From an uncultured Collinsella sp. (GTDB taxonomy: Bacteria; Actinomycetota; Coriobacteriia; Coriobacteriales; Coriobacteriaceae), in NCBI GenBank assembly GCA_934654765.1, contig CAKUGX010000057.1:1-11495 (forward strand): a stretch of 11,495 bases of DNA. The letters run 5' to 3'. The notes under the pieces are model-generated. The model did not search any database, was not told the DNA's origin, and saw nothing but the letters and a program-made list of their open reading frames with translations. The stretch's first letter is position 1; each line of letters starts with the position of its first letter. Made by a program: the position numbers and the translations under genes. Of this stretch, positions 1 through 6,228 are shown in pieces.

Positions 1-305
1 ACGTCAACAGCATGATCAAGCGTCTGATTAAGCAGACGAGCGAGACGCTGGAGATGTCCATTAAGGCCGGTACCGACCAGGAGCGTACCGACAACCTGAC
101 CGAGCAGGTCAAGATTCTGGAGAGCCTGCTGCCCGCGCAGGTTTCGGGCGAGGAGCTCGAGGCCCTGATCGAGCAGGTCATCGCCGAGCTGGGCGCCACG
201 TCCAAGAAGCAGATGGGCCAGGTCATGGGGGCCCTGGGCAAGGCCACCGGCGGCAATTTCGACAAGCCTGCCGCGGCAAAGATCGTCGGCGCCAAACTCG
301 CGTAA
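1..305 (+). CDS. yqeY: GatB/YqeY domain protein, C-terminal part (5' end outside window)
   Basis: The reading frame is open from the first base and ends at TAA 303-305, so about 100 C-terminal residues are visible and the start lies upstream. The visible ATG at 12 is probably internal, because the YqeY family is about 145-150 residues long. The text fits the helical YqeY/GatB C-terminal domain: an ILESLLPAQVSGEELEALI stretch near visible residue 40, then KKQMGQVMGALGKATGG and a closing DKPAAAKIVGAKL. In GatB this domain contacts tRNA during Glu-tRNA(Gln) amidation. The free-standing YqeY proteins have no settled function, and the lack of GatB catalytic sequence here says nothing because only the tail is present. 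A hairpin starts 3 bases after the stop. Family assignment is fairly sure; the role is unknown. Confidence 0.85.
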   Translation, partial: VNSMIKRLIKQTSETLEMSIKAGTDQERTDNLTEQVKILESLLPAQVSGEELEALIEQVIAELGATSKKQMGQVMGALGKATGGNFDKPAAAKIVGAKLA

Positions 306-308
306 TTT

Positions 309-336
309 GTTACGCGGTTTTACCAAACCGCGTAAC
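309..336 (+). repeat. Perfect 12-bp hairpin just after the yqeY-like stop
   Basis: GTTACGCGGTTT (309-320) is the exact reverse complement of AAACCGCGTAAC (325-336), with a TACC loop. It begins 3 bases after the stop codon. No T-run follows on either strand, so it is not a canonical intrinsic terminator by itself. It may act as a 3' stabilising hairpin or work together with the terminator-like hairpin at 385-419. Confidence 0.7.
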
Positions 337-349
337 GGCTCGACGCTGC

Positions 350-448
350 AAACCCGTACACGCGGCAATCTGACGTTCAATTTCAAGGGCGCGACCATAA
401 GGTCTGCGCCCTTTCATTTCACGTCACCTTGCTCGCGTGTACGGGTTT
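350..448. repeat. Nested ~99-nt inverted-repeat structure
   Basis: Paired blocks nest around a central hairpin. AACCCGTACACGCG (351-364) pairs perfectly with 434-447, extended by A350/T448. GCAA (365-368) pairs with TTGC (429-432), and TGACGT (371-376) pairs with ACGTCA (421-426). The centre is the 385-413 hairpin. The outer arms make it more than an ordinary terminator. It could be a small palindromic repeat element or a structured RNA; nothing seen decides between them. Confidence 0.6.
385..419 (+). terminator. Probable intrinsic terminator downstream of the yqeY-like gene
   Basis: AAGGGCGC (385-392) pairs with GCGCCCTT (406-413). The stem is continued by GACC/GGTC (393-396/401-404) with one bulged T at 405 and an ATAA loop. 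A T-rich tail (TTTCATTT) follows from 412. The GC-rich stem plus T-rich tail on the plus strand fits Rho-independent termination about 80 bases after the yqeY-like stop. Confidence 0.65.
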
Positions 449-484
449 TCGCTGACTTATGCTCAACAAGGGCGGTTGAGCACT

Positions 485-547
485 CATTGGGGACAGGCTT
501 AAATGAGTGCCCACTTCCCGGGTACTCATTTAAGCCTGTCCCCAATG
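485..547. repeat. 24-bp perfect inverted repeat with GGGGACAGGC core
   Basis: Bases 485-508 are the exact reverse complement of 524-547. CCC (510-512) and GGG (520-522) extend the stem towards a 7-nt loop, so almost all of the 63 nt can fold into one hairpin. The arms contain GGGGACAGGC and GCCTGTCCCC. The same core recurs in hairpins at 3687-3717, 4364-4404, 4696-4740 and 7394-7432, which marks a dispersed palindromic (REP-like) family. There is no T-run, so a terminator role is not supported. Confidence 0.8.
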
Positions 548-640
548 AATGGGCGGAAGGTTGCGGGTTCTTTACGGTGATGCAGTGTGGGCTGCGGAAA
601 CGTGGTTCTTTCCGTACAATAGTGCAATTCGTATAAACGC

Positions 641-650
641 AGGGAAGGGA
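641..650 (+). promoter_or_regulatory. Ribosome binding site of the ABC transporter operon
   Basis: AGGGAAGGGA lies 5 bases before ATG 656 and fixes that start. A TACAAT at 615-620 is a possible -10 box, but no convincing -35 sequence lies 16-18 bases upstream, so the promoter itself is not called. Confidence 0.6.
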
Positions 651-655
651 CATTC

Positions 656-1387
656 ATGGCAGACATGATCGAGATCAAGCATCTCAACAAGTACTTTGGC
701 GACCTGCATGTGCTCAAAGATATCAACCTTACCGTCAAGCGCGGCGAGAAGCTCGTAATGATCGGGCCGTCCGGTTCGGGTAAGTCGACGCTCATTCGTT
801 GCGTCGATTATCTTGAGGAGCCCACATCGGGCGAAGTCATTATCGACGGTACGCCGCTCACCAAAAAGAATCACCTGGAGATGGCTCGCAAGTACAGCTC
901 CATGGTGTTTCAGCAGTTCAACCTGTATCCCAATATGACGGTGCTCGGCAACCTAACGCTTGCACCCATCAAGCTGCAAAAGAAGAGCAAGGAAGAAGCG
1001 ACCCAGATCGCCATCGCCGCGCTCAAGCGCGTCGGCATGGCGCATAAGGCCGGCGAGTATCCGCAGAACCTCTCGGGCGGTCAGCAGCAGCGCATCGCCA
1101 TCGCCCGTGCTCTGTGCACCAAGCAGCCCATCATCCTGTTTGACGAGCCGACTTCGGCGCTCGACCCCGAGATGGTCCAGGAAGTCCTGGACGTTATGAT
1201 TGAGCTTGCGCAGGAGGATATCACCATGATCTGCGTGACGCACGAGATGGGCTTTGCGCGCCAGGTGGCCGACCGCGTCATCTTTATGGAGGACGGCCGC
1301 ATCCTGGAGGAGGGCACACCCGAGCACTTCTTTGATAACCCCGAGAACCCGCGCTGTCGCGAGTTTCTGTCCAAGATTCTGCACTAG
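656..1387 (+). CDS. Polar amino acid ABC transporter, ATP-binding protein (GlnQ-like)
   Basis: This 243-residue cytoplasmic ATPase powers amino acid import through the two permeases encoded downstream. All nucleotide-binding landmarks are intact: Walker [10 protein letters not shown] (37-45), Q-loop glutamine 86, signature LSGGQQQR (139-146), Walker B IILFDEP with catalytic Glu164, D-loop SALD (167-170) and switch His196 in VTHE. The length and the text around [22 protein letters not shown] are typical of the polar amino acid uptake (GlnQ/HisP/GltL) family. It is the first gene of the operon; the substrate-binding gene starts about 8 bases after its stop. The exact substrate cannot be read from this subunit, so glutamine, glutamate, arginine or cystine remain open, and I give no gene symbol although pipelines often write glnQ. 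Confidence 0.95.
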   Translation: MADMIEIKHLNKYFGDLHVLKDINLTVKRGEKLVMIGPSGSGKSTLIRCVDYLEEPTSGEVIIDGTPLTKKNHLEMARKYSSMVFQQFNLYPNMTVLGNLTLAPIKLQKKSKEEATQIAIAALKRVGMAHKAGEYPQNLSGGQQQRIAIARALCTKQPIILFDEPTSALDPEMVQEVLDVMIELAQEDITMICVTHEMGFARQVADRVIFMEDGRILEEGTPEHFFDNPENPRCREFLSKILH

Positions 1388-1395
1388 GTGCGGTG

Positions 1396-2271
1396 ATGGA
1401 CATGACGGATATGACGAGGGCGGCCGTGTCGCGCCGTCACTTTTTGCAGCTGGCGGGCGCCGGCATGCTCGCGCTGACGGGGACCGCGCTTACCGGTTGC
1501 GGCAACTCCACCAGCGGCGAGGGCTCCGACAAGGGGTCCAAGCTCGCGGCCATCAAGTCGCGTGGCCATCTGAATGCCGGCGTTAAGAAGGACGTTCCCG
1601 GCTATGGCTATTACGACACCGCCAAGGGCCGCTTTGAGGGCATGGAAGTCGATTTGTGCTACCAGATCGCCGCCGCCGTCTTTGGCGTGAGCTACAAGGA
1701 GGCCCGCGCCCAGGAGCTTGTCGAGTTTACCGACGTAACGCCCAAGACGCGCGGCCCGCTGATCGATAACGGCCAACTCGACGTGGTCGCGGCGACCTAC
1801 ACCATCACCGACGAGCGCAAGAAGAGCTGGGATTTCTCGACGCCGTACCGCACCGACTACGTGGGACTCATGGTCAAGAAGCGTTCGGGCTTTACCTCGA
1901 TTGAGGACCTGGACGGCAAGGTCATCGGCGTGAGCCAGGGTGCTACCACGCAGGGCCTGATCGAGCAGATGATCAAGGACAACGGCTTTAGCTGTAAACC
2001 CGAGTTTAGGGCCTTTAGCGGCTACCCCATCATCAAGAGTTCGCTCGACGCCGGCAATATCGACGTCTTTGCCATGGACCGCTCCACGCTGGCCGGTTAC
2101 ATGAACGAGACCGTCGAGCTGCTGCAGCCCGAGGTCAAGTTTGGCGAGCAGGGCTACGGCGTGGCGACCAAGAAGGGCTGCGACCTTTCGGCTGTGGTCG
2201 ATCAGGTGATTTGCGATCGCCTGGCCGATGGCTGGCTCGACCAAGAGGTCAAGACCTGGGGTCTTGTATAG
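1396..2271 (+). CDS. Amino acid ABC transporter substrate-binding lipoprotein with Tat-type signal
   Basis: This family 3 solute-binding protein captures an amino acid outside the membrane and delivers it to the two permeases downstream. I chose ATG 1396 (291 aa), weakly supported by AGGTG at 1386-1390; GTG 1393 and ATG 1402 are alternatives. The N-terminus has a twin-arginine motif SRRHFLQ (RR at 13-14), a hydrophobic stretch and a lipobox LTGC with Cys35. This suggests export by the Tat pathway followed by lipid anchoring. The mature part has family 3 landmarks: FEGMEVDLCYQIAAAVFG (about 80-97), LDVVAATYTITDERKKSWDFS (about 128-148) with the ligand-site arginine region, and VIGVSQGATT (about 177-186). 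The family is clear; the ligand is not. Confidence 0.93.
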   Translation: MDMTDMTRAAVSRRHFLQLAGAGMLALTGTALTGCGNSTSGEGSDKGSKLAAIKSRGHLNAGVKKDVPGYGYYDTAKGRFEGMEVDLCYQIAAAVFGVSYKEARAQELVEFTDVTPKTRGPLIDNGQLDVVAATYTITDERKKSWDFSTPYRTDYVGLMVKKRSGFTSIEDLDGKVIGVSQGATTQGLIEQMIKDNGFSCKPEFRAFSGYPIIKSSLDAGNIDVFAMDRSTLAGYMNETVELLQPEVKFGEQGYGVATKKGCDLSAVVDQVICDRLADGWLDQEVKTWGLV

Positions 2272-2296
2272 GCGCATCGTCCAAGGAAGGAATCAA

Positions 2297-3043
2297 ATGC
2301 TCGAAGGATTGTTTGACGCCGACCGCTGGTCGACGACATTCCAAAACATGGGGCCCTTCTGGGAGGGCTTTGGCGTGACACTGCAGGTGGTCGTTGCCGG
2401 TCTGCTGTTGTCGCTGGTGCTGGGCACGCTGCTGGGCGTGTTCTCTACCACTCGCTCGCGCGTGTTGCGCGCCATAAGCCGCGTGTACGTGGAGTTTTAC
2501 CAGAACACCCCGTTGCCCGTGCAGGTGCTCTTTATGTACATGGCCGGTCCGCAGTTTTTGCAGGCCATGACCGGTGCCGACCAGCCGGTGCGCATCGCGC
2601 CGTTCGTGCTGGGCTTCTTGGGCGTGGGCCTGTATCACGCGGCCTACATTTCGGAGGTCATCCGCACTGGTATCGAGGCGGTTCCGCGCGGTCAGATGGA
2701 GGCGGCCCAGAGCCAGGGCTTCACCCGAGCGCAGGCATACTGGTACATCGTGCTGCCCCAGACATTCAAGATCATTCTGCCGCCGCTGTGTAACCAGGCG
2801 CTCAACCTGGTCAAGAACACGTCGGTGCTGGCGCTTGTGGCCGGCGGCGACCTTATGTACCGTTCCGACAACTTTGTGAGTCTGTACGGCTACCTGCAGG
2901 GATACATCGTCTGCTGCCTTATGTACTTCATCATCTGCTTTCCGCTCGCCATGCTGGTGCAGTGGCTCGAGCGCCGCTCCAAGGAGCGTCCGCGCGGCGT
3001 GAGCCTGGCCGAGCTGGGGCTCGACAACGTAGAGGAGGCCTAG
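2297..3043 (+). CDS. Amino acid ABC transporter permease (first of two)
   Basis: This integral membrane subunit forms half of the translocation pore for the transporter encoded by the preceding two genes. ATG 2297 is chosen because AAGGAAGG (2283-2290) lies 6 bases upstream; in-frame starts further upstream would overlap the binding-protein gene. The 248-residue product has hydrophobic segments near 27-48, 73-92, 102-117 and 203-222. It carries the cytoplasmic EAA loop EAAQSQGF...YIVLPQ (135-155), which docks onto the ATPase. RVYVEFYQNTPLPVQ (62-76) matches the HisM/GltJ-type block. The tail after the last membrane segment is charged. The next permease begins 3 bases after its stop, so the two are probably translationally coupled and assemble as a heterodimer. 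Confidence 0.94.
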   Translation: MLEGLFDADRWSTTFQNMGPFWEGFGVTLQVVVAGLLLSLVLGTLLGVFSTTRSRVLRAISRVYVEFYQNTPLPVQVLFMYMAGPQFLQAMTGADQPVRIAPFVLGFLGVGLYHAAYISEVIRTGIEAVPRGQMEAAQSQGFTRAQAYWYIVLPQTFKIILPPLCNQALNLVKNTSVLALVAGGDLMYRSDNFVSLYGYLQGYIVCCLMYFIICFPLAMLVQWLERRSKERPRGVSLAELGLDNVEEA

Positions 3044-3046
3044 CGC

Positions 3047-3685
3047 ATGGAAATCTTCAACGCGACCAACCTGCTCTACATTTGGGGCGGCTTTGTTAAG
3101 ACGATCGAGATCTCGGCGCTGTCGATCTTTTTCTCGCTCATCTTTGGCACGGTGCTGGCGCTCGTTAAGAGCTATGCGCCCCGCCCGTTCCGTATTTTGG
3201 TGAGCGCCTATATCGAGCTGTTCCGCTGCACGCCAAACCTGCTGTGGATCCTTTTTATCTACTTTACGGTGCAGGGTCTGGACATTGTGATTTCGACCAT
3301 CGCCTTTACGCTGTTTACCAGCGCTGTTATGGCCGAGATTGTGCGCGGAGGCCTCAACTCGATTCCGCGCGGCCAGTTTGAGGCAGCGCAGAGCCAGGGC
3401 TTTGGCTTCTTTGCCACCATGCGCTACATCATTCTGCCGCAGACATTTAAGACGATCATTCCGGCGCTGTTTAGCCAGTGCACGACCGTCATTAAGGACA
3501 GCTCGTATCTTTCGGGCATTAACGTGGCCGAGCTCATGTACACGGCAAACGTCGTGATGGCCCATGCGATCGACCTGTCGCAGGTGCTTATGCTCTACGG
3601 CCTGGTATTTGCGATGTACTTTGTGCTCAACTTTGGTATCTCGCTGCTGGTTCGCGCATATCAGAGGCGAATGGTGGCAGCGTAG
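3047..3685 (+). CDS. Amino acid ABC transporter permease (second of two)
   Basis: This is the second pore subunit, 212 residues, paralogous to its neighbour. Both contain the block PRGQ(F/M)EAAQSQGF, here at 108-119, followed by YIILPQTFK (127-135), which is the EAA docking loop. The motif YIELFRCTPNLLWILFIYF (55-73) is the usual permease block before the third membrane helix. Hydrophobic segments lie near 22-40, 66-92 and 182-203. ATG 3047 has GAGGAGG at 3032-3038, inside the end of the upstream gene, and only 3 bases separate the two genes. The operon order ATPase, binding protein, permease, permease describes a complete importer. The substrate is undetermined. Confidence 0.94.
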   Translation: MEIFNATNLLYIWGGFVKTIEISALSIFFSLIFGTVLALVKSYAPRPFRILVSAYIELFRCTPNLLWILFIYFTVQGLDIVISTIAFTLFTSAVMAEIVRGGLNSIPRGQFEAAQSQGFGFFATMRYIILPQTFKTIIPALFSQCTTVIKDSSYLSGINVAELMYTANVVMAHAIDLSQVLMLYGLVFAMYFVLNFGISLLVRAYQRRMVAA

Positions 3686-3686
3686 A

Positions 3687-3717
3687 ATGTGGCAAAGGGA
3701 CAGCCCCTTTGTCACAT
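3687..3717. repeat. 13-bp hairpin with GGGACAG core between permease and kinase genes
   Basis: ATGTGGCAAAGGG (3687-3699) pairs with CCCTTTGTCACAT (3705-3717) around an ACAGC loop, with one G-T wobble. It starts 1 base after the permease stop and ends 3 bases before the kinase ribosome binding site. It carries the GGGACAG core of the dispersed repeat family. There is no T-run, so it is more likely an mRNA-stabilising or uncoupling hairpin within an operon than a terminator. Confidence 0.7.
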
Positions 3718-3733
3718 AGAGAAAGGAATCGCG

Positions 3734-4357
3734 ATGAGCGATCTGGAGAATAAGAAGAATCCTGTGGTCATTACCATCGCGCGCGACTTTGGCGCCGAGG
3801 GCCACGAGATTGGCCGCATGCTTGCCGACGAGTTGGGGATTCCACTGTACGATAACGAGCTGCTGGTGCGTGCGTCGCTGCGTGCGGGCGAGTCGCTCGA
3901 CAAGATGGCCGCCTACGACGAGCGTCTGGCCGTGGAGAACATGGCGTTTCTGCCCGACCGTTACGATGCGCGTTCGTACTCGGACAAGTTGTTCCAAAAG
4001 ATGAGCCAGGTGATTTTGGATCTGGGCGAGACCGAGAGTTGCATTATCGAAGGCCGCCTGTCCGATTATCTGCTTCGCAACAACCCCAACCACATTGCCG
4101 TATTGGTGACCGCTCCTTTTGAGGACCGCGTCGAGATCGTGCGCAAGAAGCGTGGCCTTAATAAAAAGAAGGGCGCCAAGCTGGTCAAGCAGCAGCAGAA
4201 GGCGCGCGAGGCGTTCTACAAGCGCTACAGCGCCGGCAAGTGGAAGATGACGAGCGGTAAGGACATCGTTGTCAACCGCGCCAAGCTGGGCCGCGAGGGC
4301 TGCAAAGACGTTATCGCCGCTGCCTACCGCTACAAAGTAGCGCAGCTCGAAGACTAA
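3734..4357 (+). CDS. Cytidylate kinase-like family protein
   Basis: The 207-residue product resembles the cytidylate kinase-like (Cytidylate_kin2, P-loop NTPase fold) family. Its start has the family's layout: VVITIARDFGAEGHEIGRML (11-30), where GAEGHEIG takes the place of the usual GSGGREIG, then ELGIPLYDNELL (33-44), and ESCIIEGRLSDYLL (101-114) as the second nucleotide-site strand and helix. A lysine-rich stretch (137-171, RKKRGLNKKKG onward) is in the position of a lid. The P-loop lacks the Lys of a canonical GKT/S motif, as is normal for this family, so substrate and even activity are unproven. ATG 3734 is preferred over an in-frame GTG at 3689 because GAAAGGA (3721-3727) lies 6 bases before it and the earlier start would read through the hairpin. 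It is probably the last gene of the transporter operon; a functional link is not evident. Confidence 0.8.
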   Translation: MSDLENKKNPVVITIARDFGAEGHEIGRMLADELGIPLYDNELLVRASLRAGESLDKMAAYDERLAVENMAFLPDRYDARSYSDKLFQKMSQVILDLGETESCIIEGRLSDYLLRNNPNHIAVLVTAPFEDRVEIVRKKRGLNKKKGAKLVKQQQKAREAFYKRYSAGKWKMTSGKDIVVNRAKLGREGCKDVIAAAYRYKVAQLED

Positions 4358-4363
4358 CCGACC

Positions 4364-4410
4364 AAAACCACCACAAAGGGGACAGGCACCTTTGTGGTGG
4401 TTTTTGTTTT
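4364..4410 (+). terminator. Intrinsic terminator of the transporter-kinase operon, with GGGGACAGGC loop
   Basis: Sixteen bases (4364-4379) pair perfectly with 4389-4404 around a 9-nt loop, followed by TTTTTGTTTT. It begins 6 bases after the kinase stop. Loop and stem contain GGGGACAGGCACC, so this terminator also belongs to the dispersed repeat family. The inner part (4378-4403) is repeated in inverted orientation at 4699-4724. Confidence 0.85.
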
Positions 4411-4461
4411 AGGCGGAGGGGAAGGCCTTGGCGGCAGTGCCTATCCTCGGCTTTTGCATAG

Positions 4462-4516
4462 TCTCGATCTGTAACACCAAGCCAGCGAAAATGGCTCTAA
4501 CTGTTACAGATTTAGA
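4462..4516. repeat. Palindromic repeat unit 1 of 3 (ATCTGTAACA arms)
   Basis: ATCTGTAACA (4467-4476) and TGTTACAGAT (4502-4511) are perfect inverted arms enclosing exactly 25 nt. TCTCG and TTAGA flank them and extend the stem imperfectly. The interior contains a small AGCCA/TGGCT stem (4480-4484/4492-4496). The total is 55 nt, the same architecture as units 2 and 3. Confidence 0.8.
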
Positions 4517-4542
4517 TGAACCGTTCGGCCGTCAGCCCAACG

Positions 4543-4597
4543 TCTTGATCTGTAACACCAGGCGGCATATTTGGTCTCTAACTGTTACAGATTGAGA
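4543..4597. repeat. Palindromic repeat unit 2 of 3
   Basis: ATCTGTAACA (4548-4557) and TGTTACAGAT (4583-4592) again enclose exactly 25 nt. TCTTG and TGAGA extend the arms to 15 pairs with two G-T wobbles. The interior starts CCA and ends TCTAAC as in unit 1 but differs in the middle. It starts 81 nt after unit 1, separated by a 26-nt spacer. Confidence 0.8.
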
Positions 4598-4622
4598 TGC
4601 GGCGTGGGCGGCCGGCACAATA

Positions 4623-4677
4623 TCTCGATCTGTAACAACTGCAGGGCTCAACGGACTCCAGCTGTTACAGATTGAGA
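4623..4677. repeat. Palindromic repeat unit 3 of 3
   Basis: TCTCGATCTGTAACA (4623-4637) pairs with TGTTACAGATTGAGA (4663-4677) with a single G-T wobble around 25 nt. The interior is unrelated in sequence to units 1 and 2. It starts 80 nt after unit 2. Conserved arms, constant interior length and variable interior suggest that the arms are what is recognised or folded. Confidence 0.8.
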
Positions 4678-4695
4678 CAAAACGACCGGGCAAGT

Positions 4696-4740
4696 CCCAA
4701 ACCACCACAAAGGTGCCTGTCCCCATCGTGGTGGTTTGGG
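4696..4740. repeat. 13-bp hairpin carrying the CCTGTCCCC core
   Basis: CCCAAACCACCAC (4696-4708) pairs perfectly with GTGGTGGTTTGGG (4728-4740). The 19-nt loop holds AAAGGTGCCTGTCCCC, the reverse complement of the repeat in the 4364-4410 terminator. It lies downstream of nfnB, beyond the nfnB terminator. Confidence 0.75.
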
Positions 4741-4752
4741 CGGTCGGCATAG

Positions 4753-4790
4753 AAAAAGTCCCCGCCGGGCGTGTGCTCGACGGGGACTTT
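4753..4790 (-). terminator. Intrinsic terminator of nfnAB
   Basis: AAAGTCCCCG (4755-4764) pairs with CGGGGACTTT (4781-4790). The loop can form an inner CGGGC/GCTCG stem with one wobble. On the minus strand the stem is followed by a TTTTT tract (bases 4757-4753). It lies 28 bases past the nfnB stop. Confidence 0.85.
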
Positions 4791-4818
4791 GCCGTTTGAT
4801 GGCTAGCGCTGCAGGTGA

Positions 4819-6228
4819 TTACTCGCCCAGCAGGCTCTTGGTGATGGAAGCGGCGGCCTTCTTGCCGGCGCCCATCGCCAGAATGACCGTAGCGGCACCG
4901 GTGACGATGTCGCCGCCGGCCCAGATGCGGGGATCGGTGGTCTGGCCGGTCTCCTCGTCGGCGACGATGTAGCCCCACTTGTTGAGCTCCATCTTGCCGC
5001 CGATCTTGGCAGCGAAGGGGTTGGCGTTGGTGCCGATAGCCGAGATCGCGACGTCGCAGGGGATCTCCTCGATGGCGCCCTCGATGGGCACCGGGCGACG
5101 GCGACCGGACTCGTCGGGCTCGCCGAGCTCCATCTTCTGGACCTTGACGGCGCACACGGAGCCGTCCTCGCCAGCGACAAACTCGAGCGGGGAGACGAGC
5201 GGCAGAACCTCGACGCCCTCGGCCTTAGCATGGTGCAGCTCGGCGCGACGGCAGGGCATCTCGTCCTCGGTACGACGGTAGGCGATGATGGCGTGCTCGG
5301 CGCCCAGGCGCTTGGCGGTACGGACGGCGTCCATAGCCACGTTGCCGCCACCAAAGACAACGACGTTCTTGCCGTGCTTGGTGGGGGTGTCGTACTCGGG
5401 GAACTTGTTGGCCTTCATCAGGTTCACGCGGGTGAGGTACTCGTTAGCGAAGAAGACGTTGGGCAGGTTCTCGCCGGGGACGTTGAGGAACTTGGGCAGG
5501 CCAGCGCCGGTCGCCACGTAGATGGCGTCGAAGCCCTGCTCGAACAGCTCCTCGGCCGTGGCCATGTTGCCCACGACGGAGTTGTACTCAAACTTGACGC
5601 CCATGTCCTCCAGGCCGTCGATCTCGCGCTTGACGACTGCTTTGGGCAGACGGAACTCGGGGATGCCGTAGACCAGCACGCCGCCGCCGGTGAAGAAGGC
5701 CTCAAAGACGGTAACGTCAAAGCCGTTACGGGCGAGCTCGCCGGCGCAGGTGATGCCGGACGGGCCGGAGCCGACGACGGCGACCTTCTTGCCGTTCTTG
5801 GGGGCCATCTTGGGCGTGGAGGCGAGCTCGGGGCGGTCACCCAGGAAGCGCTCGAGCTGGCCGATGGCCACGGGCTCGGACTTCTTACCACGGATGCACT
5901 TGCCCTCGCACTGGTTCTCCTGCGGGCAGACGCGGCCGCAGATGGCGGGAAGCATGGAGTCCTCGCGGATGGTATCGAGAGCGCCGCCGAAGTCCTTCGC
6001 GCGGATCTGCTCGATAAAGCGGGGAATGTTGATGTTGACGGGGCAGCCCTCGACACAGAACGGCTTCTTGCAGTTGAGGCAGCGCTCGGCCTCGGCCAGC
6101 GCCATCTCCTCGGTGAAGCCCTTGTCGACGGGGCGGAAGTCGCAGGCGCGCTCGGCAGCCGGCTCCTCGTTATCGGGGGTGCGGGGCGACTTCATATCGG
6201 CAACGAAACGACCGTTAACTAGTGGCAT
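4819..6228 (-). CDS. nfnB: NADH-dependent reduced ferredoxin:NADP+ oxidoreductase subunit B (GltD-like)
   Basis: This 469-residue flavo-iron-sulfur subunit is the large part of the NfnAB complex. The complex couples ferredoxin and NADH oxidation to NADP+ reduction by electron bifurcation at an FAD. The N-terminal domain holds two cysteine groups, C50/C53/C58/C62 and C97/C101/C107/C111, for two [4Fe-4S] clusters. Glu104 in CPQENQC fits the glutamate ligand reported for one cluster in Nfn. VVGSGPSG (151-158) is the FAD site, VFGGGNVAMD (291-300) is the pyridine nucleotide site, and WAGGDIVTGAATVILAMGAGKKAA (436-459) closes the FAD domain. On its own it would be called glutamate synthase small chain (gltA/gltD). 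The upstream NfnA partner, overlapping by 10 bases, and the lack of a glutamate synthase large-subunit gene in this window favour Nfn. Confidence 0.88.
   Translation of the reverse strand: MPLVNGRFVADMKSPRTPDNEEPAAERACDFRPVDKGFTEEMALAEAERCLNCKKPFCVEGCPVNINIPRFIEQIRAKDFGGALDTIREDSMLPAICGRVCPQENQCEGKCIRGKKSEPVAIGQLERFLGDRPELASTPKMAPKNGKKVAVVGSGPSGITCAGELARNGFDVTVFEAFFTGGGVLVYGIPEFRLPKAVVKREIDGLEDMGVKFEYNSVVGNMATAEELFEQGFDAIYVATGAGLPKFLNVPGENLPNVFFANEYLTRVNLMKANKFPEYDTPTKHGKNVVVFGGGNVAMDAVRTAKRLGAEHAIIAYRRTEDEMPCRRAELHHAKAEGVEVLPLVSPLEFVAGEDGSVCAVKVQKMELGEPDESGRRRPVPIEGAIEEIPCDVAISAIGTNANPFAAKIGGKMELNKWGYIVADEETGQTTDPRIWAGGDIVTGAATVILAMGAGKKAAASITKSLLGE

Larger units (their letters stand above)
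4378..4724. repeat. Block bounded by a 26-bp perfect inverted repeat, enclosing three palindromic units
   Basis: Bases 4378-4403 are the exact reverse complement of 4699-4724. Outside these, CCGACC (4358-4363) and GGTCGG (4742-4747) are also complementary. No coding sequence lies inside this ~350-bp convergent intergenic region. Its contents are the terminator tail, about 50 bases without obvious structure, three 55-nt palindromic units (4462-4677) and a short GC-rich stretch. The bounded layout recalls a non-autonomous miniature element, but no target duplication was recognised; two independent copies of a terminator-type repeat in opposite orientation would look the same. Confidence 0.6.

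Noticed and set aside
307..653. Small reading frames in the gap after the yqeY-like gene
   Set aside because: They run through inverted repeats and a terminator-like hairpin, and their translations mostly reflect the repeats (for example the same LGTGLNE text on both strands).
3689..3733. Upstream GTG start for the kinase-like gene
   Set aside because: It would encode the hairpin and adds 15 residues before the family's conserved start; ATG 3734 has a proper ribosome binding site.
2249..4093. Long minus-strand reading frame (about 614 codons) opposite the permease and kinase genes
   Set aside because: It is the complement of three well-supported genes in one aligned frame, its translation is low-complexity His/Gln/Arg-rich text, and it matches no family. 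It is an artefact of GC-rich codon use.
4462..4677. CRISPR-like array
   Set aside because: The unit-plus-spacer period (80-81 nt) and palindromic arms superficially resemble an array. However, there are only three units, the middle of each 55-nt unit varies, and no cas gene is present. The conserved parts are short inverted arms, not a direct repeat.
4462..4677. Integron attC sites
   Set aside because: The size and inverted arms are similar, but the arms lack the RYYYAAC/GTTRRRY core, the units do not flank gene cassettes, and no integrase is seen.
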